Positions 1-6,684 of a DNA stretch of 7,352 nt are shown here, piece after piece. The notes below the pieces were generated by a model that searched no databases, was not told where the DNA came from, and saw only the letters and a program-made list of their open reading frames with translations. The DNA is from Patescibacteria group bacterium UBA6102 (lineage in GTDB: Bacteria; Patescibacteriota; Minisyncoccia; Minisyncoccales; UBA5738). Location of the stretch: positions 1-7,352 of the forward strand of contig DIWQ01000058.1 in the NCBI GenBank assembly GCA_002423555.1, given 5' to 3'. Position 1 is the first letter of the stretch. Each line of letters opens with the position of its first letter. Made by a program: the position numbers and the translations under genes.

Positions 1-1482
1 ACCGTTAAAACTCCCGTGGAATTGATTTCAATCGCGGATTTTGACGATCGGCCGATAAAATATTCCGAGACCAAAGACAATTTCAACCATACCGTCGCTT
101 GGAAAATCGGCGATGCCGATAAAAACGTTACGGGCGAAAACTATTACAAAATAATTTATTCGGTTAAAAACGCGGTTCGCGCCGGCAACGCAGATTTTGA
201 TGAACTCTACTGGAATTTGCTGGGAAATTTTTGGGGTCTGGAAATTGAAAATTTTCGCGCCGACATTATTTTTCCCGAAGGCGTCAGCCAAAACAACACC
301 GACATTTATCTGTATGCCGGTCAATTGGACGCCGAAGACAACCGTTTAACCAAGCGCGAATGGATTGATTCGGGCGCTTTGCGGATAACGTCAATGTCGA
401 CATTAAGCCCGCGGCAGGGAGTCACGGTATCGGCAACTTTCCCCAAGGGTATTATCGCGCCATACCAGCCTGGATTTTTTGAACTTTACGGCGATTATTT
501 GTGGTTTTTGATCCCGGTTTTGACTTTCATAATTTGTTTTGCGGTTTGGAACAAATACGGCAAAGATCCGCGCGTTGACAAAACCGTGATTCCAGAATTT
601 GAAATTCCGGAGAACCTGACGCCGATGCAAATGGGTTTGTTGTTTAAAAACGGAAGCTTTGGCGATTCATTGATATCGGCAACGATCATTGATCTGGCAG
701 TTAAAAAATATATCATCATTGAAGAAATTCCCAAACAAGGCATATTCGGCCAGCAGAATTTTCGCCTGAAACGAATTGAGGGCAGTGGCTATCCTTCGCC
801 GAATGAAACCGAAGAATTGTTGCTTAAAAAATTATTCGGCCCCAGTCAGGAGGTTTTGCTGTCAAAATTAAAAAACGAATTTCACAAAGAATTGCCGGAG
901 ATCAAAAAAACCGCAATAAACAATCTGAAACAAAAAGAACTTATTCATTCAAGCGGATTAACGCTTAAAGGGATATTTTTGGTTTTGGCGGTTATTTTAA
1001 TCTTCGCCGCCTTTGCCGGCGCCGGCACGGAAAATTTATTTGCCATCATCGCTTTTGGAATTTCGGCCGCCGTGGTGTTGATTTTCGGCTTATTGATGCC
1101 CAAGCGCACGCCAAAAGGCGCGGAGCTGAATTGGCGCATCAAAGGTTTCAAGCTCTATATGGAAACCGCCGAAAAATACCGGACGCGATTCCATGAAAAA
1201 GAAAATATTTTTGAAAAATTCTTGCCCTATGCGATCGTTTTCGGCATCGCCAAACTTTGGGTCAAAAAAATGGAACAAATCTACGGCAAGGAATATTTTG
1301 CCGCCTATCATCCGGCCTGGTACGCGGGTAATTTCGCTTCCGGATTCAACGCCGACAGTTTTGCGGCACAAATAAATTCAATCTCATCCGGCATCGCCGC
1401 CAACATCGGCACAACTTCGGGCGCCCACGGCGCCGGCGGCGCGGGCGGAGGGGGAGGCGGCGGAGGGGGAGGCGGTTGGTGA
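1..1482 (+). CDS. DUF2207 family membrane protein, 5'-truncated by the window edge
   Basis: The reading frame is open from base 1, so the start lies upstream; the GTG at 16 is only an internal valine codon. Numbering residues from base 1 (493 visible), residues 1-160 look like the end of the extracytoplasmic beta-rich DUF2207 domain. A transmembrane helix follows at about 166-183, then a cytoplasmic stretch containing 'PEFEIPENLTPMQMGLL' near 198, a hallmark of this family (YciQ-like). Two more helices sit at about 323-341 and 346-366, then the conserved 'LPYAIVFGIAKLW' segment near 408. The protein ends in an alanine/glycine tail with eleven consecutive glycines and a final Trp; such Gly-rich ends are common in DUF2207 and TPM-domain membrane proteins. 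The biochemical function of the family is not established. It is likely a polytopic inner-membrane protein. The TGA stop is followed at once by seven T residues. The family call is firm; the function is unknown. Confidence 0.85.
   Translation, partial: TVKTPVELISIADFDDRPIKYSETKDNFNHTVAWKIGDADKNVTGENYYKIIYSVKNAVRAGNADFDELYWNLLGNFWGLEIENFRADIIFPEGVSQNNTDIYLYAGQLDAEDNRLTKREWIDSGALRITSMSTLSPRQGVTVSATFPKGIIAPYQPGFFELYGDYLWFLIPVLTFIICFAVWNKYGKDPRVDKTVIPEFEIPENLTPMQMGLLFKNGSFGDSLISATIIDLAVKKYIIIEEIPKQGIFGQQNFRLKRIEGSGYPSPNETEELLLKKLFGPSQEVLLSKLKNEFHKELPEIKKTAINNLKQKELIHSSGLTLKGIFLVLAVILIFAAFAGAGTENLFAIIAFGISAAVVLIFGLLMPKRTPKGAELNWRIKGFKLYMETAEKYRTRFHEKENIFEKFLPYAIVFGIAKLWVKKMEQIYGKEYFAAYHPAWYAGNFASGFNADSFAAQINSISSGIAANIGTTSGAHGAGGAGGGGGGGGGGGW
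1444..1473 (+). repeat. Perfect 15-bp tandem duplication in the glycine-tail coding sequence
   Basis: Two identical adjacent copies of GGCGGAGGGGGAGGC occupy 1444-1458 and 1459-1473 and encode most of the terminal glycine run of the DUF2207 protein. The surrounding 1435-1479 is almost pure G on the coding strand, with three runs of three or more G. The length (a multiple of three) keeps the frame. This is what replication slippage would produce, so copy number may vary between strains. Confidence 0.9.
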
Positions 1483-1497
1483 TTTTTTTGCCAATTA

Positions 1498-1506
1498 TGT
1501 TATTCT
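1498..1506 (+). promoter_or_regulatory. Possible extended -10 element for the serpin gene
   Basis: TGTTATTCT reads as an extended -10 (TGn followed by TATTCT, four of six matches to TATAAT) about 42 bp upstream of the serpin ATG. No -35 box is seen at the usual distance. The 66-bp gap to the DUF2207 stop shows no clear GC-rich terminator hairpin, so the serpin could also be read through from upstream. Weak evidence. Confidence 0.22.
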
Positions 1507-1548
1507 TAAGACAGAAACAAACCATTTTAATCCAGACAATCTAAAATT

Positions 1549-2961
1549 ATGAAGAAAAATCAAAAAGGAAGCGCAATATTGGCCATATTGATCGTGTTGA
1601 TACTGGCCATCGCCGCGGCGATCGGCGCCGGCTGGTATGCCTATCGTTTTTATTCCGCGCCGCCGGAAAATATTGATATGCCGGAAATTAATTTTTCCGC
1701 CAGTCCCGAACTTTTGGACGAAAATCCGCCGAACGAAAATGAAGGGGACGGGGAAACAATCCCGGAAGCGGAAGGGTCCGTTGCTTCGCCGGAGACATTT
1801 GTTGAATACGAGACCGGACAAGATTCATCCCCGATCGTAAACGCCGCCAATCAATTCGCGCTTGAACTATACGGCGAATATAAAAACACGGACGAGAATC
1901 TCTTTTTCTCGCCCCACAGCATATCGTCGGCACTGCAAATGACATACGAGGGCGCGCGCGGAAAAACCGCCGCAGAAATGCGATCGGTGTTTCATTTTCC
2001 CGAAGACAACGCCGCGCGCATCGGATCGTTTGCCAAGTTTTATGAACAGATAAACCCGCAAAGCGCGAACTACCGGCTTTCCACCGCCAACGCACTTTGG
2101 GCGCAAACGGATTATCCGTTTGACCAAAATTATTTAAAAACCGCGGAAATCTATTATCACGGCAAAGCCGCCAATTTGGATTTTGCCGGCGACACGGAAA
2201 ATTCCCGCAAAACCATCAATGAATGGGTGAGCGGCAAAACCATGCAAAAAATTCCGGAATTATTCGCGGCGGGAACGCTCAATCCGTTGACAAGATTGGT
2301 TTTGACCAACGCGGTTTATTTCAAAGGCAAGTGGGCGACCCCGTTTGAAGAAATGCTGACTCAGGAAAAAGATTTCACCGCATCAACCGGCGCAAAAATC
2401 AAATGCCAGATGATGAACATCAAAGATGATTTCGGATATGCCCAAACCGCCGACTATCAAGCGCTGGAATTGCCCTATGAAGACAACGATTTGTCAATGA
2501 TTGTCGTTTTGCCCGAAAACGGTAAAATTGAGGCCACGGAAAAAGAATTGGCGGCCGCCGGTCTGGGTAATGTTAAAAAATCTTTAAAAAACGAACTGGT
2601 AAATGTGTTTTTGCCGAAATTCAAATTTGACACGTCATATAATATGAACCAAACGCTGGCAAAAATGGGAATGCCCGCCGCGTTTGACGATGCGAATGCT
2701 GATTTTTCCGGAATGTATGACAAAACAAAAACACCGGAAAATCTTTATATCGGCTTGGTAATCCATAAAGCCTATATTGATGTCTACGAAGAAGGCACCG
2801 AGGCCGCCGCGGCCACGGGTGTGGCAATGCAACCGACCGCGGCAATGGAACCGCCGCAAGCAAAAATTTTTAACGCCAACCGGCCGTTTATTTTTGCCAT
2901 CGTCCACAACCAAACCGGCGCGATCTTGTTTATGGGAAAAGTCAACGACCCGACAAAATAA
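1549..2961 (+). CDS. Membrane-anchored serpin (serine protease inhibitor family)
   Basis: A 470-residue protein. Residues 1-6 are basic and residues 8-29 form one hydrophobic helix, predicting an N-in anchor with the rest outside the cytoplasm. Residues 36-92 are an acidic, Pro/Glu-rich linker. The serpin domain spans about 95-468, near the usual 370-380 residues. Visible landmarks are 'NLFFSPHSISSAL' at 117, 'TNAVYFKGKW' at 253 (breach/shutter Trp262) and the C-terminal signature 'FNANRPFIFAI' at 441-451, which fits the PROSITE serpin pattern at every position. The reactive-loop hinge 'EEGTEAAAATG' at 414-424 has Gly at P15, Thr at P14 and Ala at P12-P9, as in inhibitory serpins. Counting 17 residues from Glu414 puts P1 at Thr430, uncertain by a few residues. 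Known inhibitory serpins trap serine or cysteine proteases irreversibly; the target here is unknown. A terminator follows, so transcription probably ends here. The ATG was chosen because the anchor follows directly; no Shine-Dalgarno is visible. Confidence 0.95.
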   Translation: MKKNQKGSAILAILIVLILAIAAAIGAGWYAYRFYSAPPENIDMPEINFSASPELLDENPPNENEGDGETIPEAEGSVASPETFVEYETGQDSSPIVNAANQFALELYGEYKNTDENLFFSPHSISSALQMTYEGARGKTAAEMRSVFHFPEDNAARIGSFAKFYEQINPQSANYRLSTANALWAQTDYPFDQNYLKTAEIYYHGKAANLDFAGDTENSRKTINEWVSGKTMQKIPELFAAGTLNPLTRLVLTNAVYFKGKWATPFEEMLTQEKDFTASTGAKIKCQMMNIKDDFGYAQTADYQALELPYEDNDLSMIVVLPENGKIEATEKELAAAGLGNVKKSLKNELVNVFLPKFKFDTSYNMNQTLAKMGMPAAFDDANADFSGMYDKTKTPENLYIGLVIHKAYIDVYEEGTEAAAATGVAMQPTAAMEPPQAKIFNANRPFIFAIVHNQTGAILFMGKVNDPTK

Positions 2962-3010
2962 TATATGGCATTATGCCCATAAAAACATCCGGACATAATC
3001 GTTTAACCGC

Positions 3011-3035
3011 AAAAGGCGCCTTTCGGGCGCTTTTT
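3011..3035 (+). terminator. Intrinsic (rho-independent) terminator after the serpin gene
   Basis: Left arm AAAAGGCGCC (3011-3020), loop TTTCG (3021-3025) and right arm GGCGCTTTTT (3026-3035) form a 10-bp stem with one G-U pair, the 3' arm ending in a run of five T. It lies 49 bp after the serpin stop. The left arm begins with four A, so it could also work on the opposite strand, although no minus-strand gene ends nearby. Confidence 0.88.
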
Positions 3036-3045
3036 GGCAAAATTT

Positions 3046-3681
3046 ATGGCATTAATTGACGATTTGATCAATGCAGGCTATTTGAAAACTCCGCGGATTA
3101 TCGCGGCATTTCGCGCGATCAAGAGAAAAGACTTTTTGCCCCCGGATTTGCCGCACCGGTGCATCGCGGCCGAAATGGATGAGGCCGTTGCTATCGGATT
3201 CGCGCAAACCATTTCCCAGCCGGCAACCGTGGCGTTTATGCTGGAGCTTCTGCAACCCCGTCCGGGCGATAAAATTATGGACATCGGCTACGGATCGGGA
3301 TGGACCGGCGCGCTTTTGGCGCACATCGTTTCGCAAAACGGCGCGCGGGGAAAAGTGGTGGCGATTGAAAGGATAAAGCCGCTGGCCGAATTCGGCAAAG
3401 AAAACATCGCCAAATACGGTTTCGTTAAAAACCGCGCCGTCCAATGCGTGATCGGCGACGGATCAAAAGGGTATTTGCCGCAAGCGCCTTACGACCGGAT
3501 TTTGGCATCCGCGGCCGCACCGAGCGTTCCGCCGGCGTGGGAAGCGCAACTGAAAACCGGCGGCACGATCGTGGCACCGGTGCAAAACGCGCTGGCAAAG
3601 ATTGAAAAAAGCAGAAACAACACTTTCAGTGAAACCCGCTATGAGGGATTCGCGTTCGTGCCGCTGGTGCAGGGAAGCTGA
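3046..3681 (+). CDS. pcm: Protein-L-isoaspartate O-methyltransferase
   Basis: A 211-residue SAM-dependent methyltransferase that methylates isoaspartyl residues formed by damage of Asp and Asn, starting their repair; cytoplasmic. The N-terminus 'GYLKTPRIIAAFRAIKRKDF' (11-30) and the family hallmark 'AIGFAQTISQPATVAFML' (49-66) identify it. The SAM-binding motif I is 'MDIGYGSGWTGALLA' at 78-92, with Tyr where Thr or Ser is more usual. Later motifs are 'KVVAIERI' (103), 'GDGSKGY' (137), 'YDRILASAAAP' (149) and 'GGTIVAPV' (172). An in-frame TTG at 3034 would add four residues, but it lies in the T-tract of the preceding terminator, so the ATG at 3046 was chosen; its 'MALIDDLINAGYL' start fits the family. 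The start sits only 10 nt after the terminator, and no Shine-Dalgarno is visible. The gene converges with a minus-strand gene 13 bp away. Confidence 0.93.
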   Translation: MALIDDLINAGYLKTPRIIAAFRAIKRKDFLPPDLPHRCIAAEMDEAVAIGFAQTISQPATVAFMLELLQPRPGDKIMDIGYGSGWTGALLAHIVSQNGARGKVVAIERIKPLAEFGKENIAKYGFVKNRAVQCVIGDGSKGYLPQAPYDRILASAAAPSVPPAWEAQLKTGGTIVAPVQNALAKIEKSRNNTFSETRYEGFAFVPLVQGS

Positions 3682-3694
3682 TATTCCGCTGTTC

Positions 3695-4093
3695 TTAATT
3701 CGCTTTTTGTGCATTTTCGGTCTTTACCGATAACAACTGCACGCCCAGCCAGGAAATTTTGCCGCCCGCGAAAATCAAAAATGTGCCGAAGATTGACCAC
3801 GAAAGAATGTTGAGCATTTTGGCAATTGCATCATCGGGAAGCATATCAACCAAAGCGCGATTGACCGAATATTGTATTTGATTTTGCAGATAATTCTGCG
3901 CTTCTTCCACCGAAAGATTTTCAATTCCGGCTTGCGACGGCAAATCGCCCGCCGGATTTTTTGCCGAGATTTCAAACACCGCCGGAAATTCGGCTTTGGC
4001 CGTGAAATAGCGGTATGATGCGTTGATCGCGGCACCAATCACCGCCAATCCCGCAACAATCAAAACCCAACCCATGATAATTTTTGTGTTCAT
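3695..4093 (-). CDS. Hypothetical small membrane protein with two transmembrane helices
   Basis: A 132-residue protein that I cannot assign to a named family. It has a hydrophobic helix at about 5-24, a 70-residue middle region and a second hydrophobic segment at about 96-121, ending in a short polar tail. The middle region has a Pro/Ala-rich part (35-57) and then a probable amphipathic helix (60-95, 'SVEEAQNYLQNQIQYSVNRA'). The first turn of the protein is weakly basic, which suggests both ends are in the cytoplasm and the loop outside. The gene starts 9 nt after the M18 aminopeptidase stop on the same strand, so the two are very probably co-transcribed. Two-helix proteins of this build are frequent hypotheticals in Patescibacteria genomes, from memory and not checked. 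Coding status is supported by length, hydropathy and tight packing. Confidence 0.75.
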   Translation of the reverse strand: MNTKIIMGWVLIVAGLAVIGAAINASYRYFTAKAEFPAVFEISAKNPAGDLPSQAGIENLSVEEAQNYLQNQIQYSVNRALVDMLPDDAIAKMLNILSWSIFGTFLIFAGGKISWLGVQLLSVKTENAQKAN

Positions 4094-4102
4094 ACTTTAG
4101 AT

Positions 4103-5530
4103 TTAGTTCTCAAAAAACGCTTTATACGCCAAATACGCCGAATATATATCGGCCTTTGACGCAATCTCAAACGGCGCGTGCATTGACAGTAAGGGAACGC
4201 CAAAATCAACAATATCCATATTTAAGCGCGCCAATTGCACCGCGATCGTGCCGCCGCCGCCGACATCAACTTTTCCCATCCCGCCGGTCTGCCAAACGAT
4301 ATTGTTTTGATTCATTATTTTCCGGATGAACGCGGTGTATTCGGCAGTCGCTTCGCTGGTTTCATATTTTCCCCGATATCCTGTGTGTTTTTCTATCGCC
4401 ACGCCGGCACCGACGCGCGCGGTATTTAACGGATCAAAAACATCCGCGTAGTCCGGATCAAAGCCCGCGGTAACATCGGCGGAAATCGCTTTGCTTTTTG
4501 AAAAAGCATCGCGCAAAACATTCTCATCGTGTTTTTCGGTTTCCAGAAAAACCAATTCGCTCACAAAATCCGCGATATAATTTGAATTCGCTCCCGTGGC
4601 GCCCTCACTGCCGATTTCTTCATTATCGGTCAAAACCAAAATTGACGGATATTCGCTGTCCGCGGCTTCTAAGAATGCCCGCAAGGCCGTCCAAGCGCAA
4701 ACGCGGTCGTCATGCCCGTAGGCGGCAATCAAGCTTCGGTCAAAACCCAGATCGCGCGCGGCTCCGGCCGGCACCAGTTCCAAATCCGCCGAAACAAAGT
4801 CTTCTTCGCGAATGCCGTATTTTTGATTCAACAATTTCAACAGATTTTTTTTAACCGGGTCTTTGTCGTCTTTATTTTTCGTTCCCATCCCGGCCGAAAC
4901 CACATTCAAACTCTCCGCATTAATCGCGTCTTCAAGTTTTTTTTCAAGTTGATTTTTTGACAAATGCGGCAAAAGATCGGTAATCATAAAAATCGGATCC
5001 CCCGGATCTTCGCCGATGGAAATATCAACCGCTTCGCCATTTTCCTTGATAATTTTCCCGTGCACGGACAACGGCAACGCGGTCCATTGATATTTTTTGA
5101 TGCCGCCGTAATAATGAGTTTTTAAAAAGGCAAGATGCTCGCTTTCAAATATCGGCCTGACTTTCAAATCCAAGCGGGGAGAATCAATGTGCGCCAAAAT
5201 TATCCGCGCGCCATTCTTTATCGGTTTTTTGCCGCGCTTTGCCAGAACGATTGACTTGCCGCGATTGATTGAATATACCTTGCGCGCCGCAATTTTATCG
5301 TCATTCCCGGAATCAATGTGTTCCAATGGCACAAATCCGTCGGCGGCGGCAATATTTTGCACGGTCTCCGCCGTTTTCCTTTCGGTTTTGCAGGCGCTTA
5401 AAAATTCTTTGTAGCCTTCGCAAAAATCAAAACATTTTTTGGTCATGGCGTCATCCCAAACATCAAACGCGAATTTCTTTTCAAACATCAAATTATTTTC
5501 TTTTTTGCCTTTTTCTTCTTCCTTATCCAT
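4103..5530 (-). CDS. M18 family metallo-aminopeptidase (aspartyl aminopeptidase type)
   Basis: A 475-residue cytosolic zinc peptidase that removes N-terminal residues from peptides. It resembles the bacterial M18 'aminopeptidase 1' group known from Thermotoga and clostridia. Visible landmarks are 'AHIDSPRLDLK' (113-123, zinc His114 and nearby Asp116), 'THYYGGIKKYQW' (138-149), 'AYGHDDRVCAW' (270-280, probable bridging Asp), 'DNEEIGSEGATG' (302-313, catalytic and metal Glu304/Glu305), 'SADV' (350, metal Asp352), 'GGGGTIA' (424) and 'SMHAPFEIASKADIY' (449-463, zinc His451). All expected ligands are present, so it should be active. The start is uncertain: the ATG at 5530 gives a charged Lys/Glu leader of 14 residues, while an internal ATG at 5488 ('MFEKKFAF') would match family N-termini better. 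Neither has a good Shine-Dalgarno. It heads a minus-strand pair with the small membrane protein. Likely role: peptide recycling. Substrate preference cannot be read from sequence. Confidence 0.93.
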   Translation of the reverse strand: MDKEEEKGKKENNLMFEKKFAFDVWDDAMTKKCFDFCEGYKEFLSACKTERKTAETVQNIAAADGFVPLEHIDSGNDDKIAARKVYSINRGKSIVLAKRGKKPIKNGARIILAHIDSPRLDLKVRPIFESEHLAFLKTHYYGGIKKYQWTALPLSVHGKIIKENGEAVDISIGEDPGDPIFMITDLLPHLSKNQLEKKLEDAINAESLNVVSAGMGTKNKDDKDPVKKNLLKLLNQKYGIREEDFVSADLELVPAGAARDLGFDRSLIAAYGHDDRVCAWTALRAFLEAADSEYPSILVLTDNEEIGSEGATGANSNYIADFVSELVFLETEKHDENVLRDAFSKSKAISADVTAGFDPDYADVFDPLNTARVGAGVAIEKHTGYRGKYETSEATAEYTAFIRKIMNQNNIVWQTGGMGKVDVGGGGTIAVQLARLNMDIVDFGVPLLSMHAPFEIASKADIYSAYLAYKAFFEN

Positions 5531-5595
5531 TCTTTTTGTGTTAGTATTTTTTTGTTCGTTGCCTTTAATCTAATCTATTTTTATCAAAAAGTAAA
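5531..5595. promoter_or_regulatory. Divergent intergenic region with candidate promoters for the M18 and M24 genes
   Basis: These 65 AT-rich bases separate two divergent genes and must supply at least one promoter. For the minus strand, TTTACT (5595-5590) and TAGATT (5572-5567) are 17 bp apart, each matching the -35 and -10 consensus at four of six positions. For the plus strand, TTGCCT (5559-5564) and TATCAA (5582-5587) are also 17 bp apart; use of this pair would give an almost leaderless M24 mRNA. Both box pairs are weak, but the need for a promoter here is firm. Confidence 0.35.
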
Positions 5596-6684
5596 ATGAA
5601 TGCTCGTCTTGGAAAACTGCAAAAATTTATCGCCGAGCAAGAGCTGGACGCGATAATTATCACCAGCCCGGCCAATATCTTTTATTTGACCGGCATTGAC
5701 AATTTTGATTCCGAAAAAGGATTTTTGCTGATTGTTTATAAAGACAAATGGCGGCTGGTTTCATCAATTTTTTACAAAAGCCGGATTGAAAACGCGATTG
5801 CCGCGAAAAATCAGCTTTGGTTGAAGCGCGGCGATTCAATCGCGGCATTTGCCGCCAAACAACTGGCAAATTGCCGCGCCATCGGGTTTGAACGGGAAGA
5901 TTTGTCGTTTGCCCGTTATGAAATTTTCAAAAAATCACTGCGTGGCAAAAAATTAATCCCGATATCAGGCGCGGCGGAACAATTCCGCCAAATCAAAGAT
6001 GAGTCGGAAATAAAGCTCATCAAGAAAGCCGCGCGGATCACCGACAAAAATTTCGCCGCGTTGCTAAAATTGATCAAGCCCGGAATAACGGAATTGTTTT
6101 TGAAGCGAAAAATTTTGGAAATGATGCAAGATATGGGCGCGCAGAAATGTTCTTTTGACCCGATTGTCGCTTCGGGAAAAAATTCCGCCGATCCGCACTA
6201 CGAGGGGTCAAACAAGAAGATAAAGGCAGGGGAGATGGTAGTGATTGATATCGGGGCACGGTATAAAAATTATGACGCGGATATGACCCGAATGGTTTTT
6301 GTGGGCAAGGCGCCGACAAAATACAAGAATCTTTACAGCCTCGTTTTACAAACCCAGCAAAAAGCGATTGCCGAATGCAAGGCAGGCGCATCACCCGTGC
6401 AGATTTTTGAAAACGCCGTCAATAATTTTGCCGCCGCGGGAGAAGATGAATTTTTCACCCATGGCTTGGGCCATGGCGTGGGAATTGATATCCACGAATT
6501 GCCCAATTTGAGTCCCGCGGGAATCGGAAAATTTGATAATGGTATGGTATTTACTGTGGAGCCCGGACTTTACCACCCCGGCTGGGGCGGGATCCGCATT
6601 GAAGACTTGTGCCGGATGAAAAACGGCAAGGCGGAAATTCTGAGCCGAACGCCGAAGAATTTAATTGAAATTCAAGTAAAATGA
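5596..6684 (+). CDS. M24 family Xaa-Pro peptidase (aminopeptidase P / prolidase type)
   Basis: A 362-residue cytosolic dinuclear-metal peptidase that cleaves N-terminal residues next to proline. Residues 1-130 are a creatinase-type N-terminal domain ('ANIFYLTGI' at 26-34). The catalytic pita-bread domain starts near 138. All five metal ligands are visible: Asp218 in 'MVVIDIGA', Asp229 in 'YDADMTRM', His293 in 'THGLGHGVG', Glu322 in 'FTVEPGLY' and Glu336 in 'GIRIEDLC'. Supporting residues are His201 ('DPHYEG') and His300 ('IHELPN'). The spacings 218-229 and 293-322 equal those of E. coli PepP as I recall them. Length suits the short Xaa-Pro peptidases (about 350-370 residues). Sequence alone does not separate aminopeptidase P (PepP) from dipeptidase (PepQ), so no symbol is given. 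The last codon overlaps the next gene by 4 bases (ATGA), indicating a two-gene operon. No Shine-Dalgarno precedes the ATG. Confidence 0.93.
   Translation: MNARLGKLQKFIAEQELDAIIITSPANIFYLTGIDNFDSEKGFLLIVYKDKWRLVSSIFYKSRIENAIAAKNQLWLKRGDSIAAFAAKQLANCRAIGFEREDLSFARYEIFKKSLRGKKLIPISGAAEQFRQIKDESEIKLIKKAARITDKNFAALLKLIKPGITELFLKRKILEMMQDMGAQKCSFDPIVASGKNSADPHYEGSNKKIKAGEMVVIDIGARYKNYDADMTRMVFVGKAPTKYKNLYSLVLQTQQKAIAECKAGASPVQIFENAVNNFAAAGEDEFFTHGLGHGVGIDIHELPNLSPAGIGKFDNGMVFTVEPGLYHPGWGGIRIEDLCRMKNGKAEILSRTPKNLIEIQVK

Noticed and set aside
16..18. GTG as the start of the DUF2207 protein
   Set aside because: The frame is open to base 1 and the protein lacks the signal peptide and first part of its domain, so the start is outside the window.
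1480..1482. Alternative code with TGA read as glycine (Gracilibacteria/SR1 type)
   Set aside because: TGA ends three genes (1480, 3679, 6682) at positions where the families normally end, and no in-frame TGA occurs inside any gene.
1688..2095. Minus-strand open frame of 135 codons inside the serpin gene
   Set aside because: Its translation is Arg/Cys-rich with no recognisable motif and lies wholly opposite a well-supported serpin; it is a by-product of GC-biased codons.
3034..3045. TTG start giving a four-residue longer methyltransferase
   Set aside because: The codon lies in the T-tract of the terminator at 3011-3035; the ATG at 3046 gives a family-like N-terminus.
2963..3054. Direct repeat TATGGCATTA at 2965-2974 and again at the pcm start (3045-3054)
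   Set aside because: A single 10-bp match in AT-rich sequence, one copy inside coding sequence, is likely chance.
3052..3444. Minus-strand open frame of 130 codons inside pcm
   Set aside because: It lies fully opposite the conserved methyltransferase motifs and shows no motif of its own.
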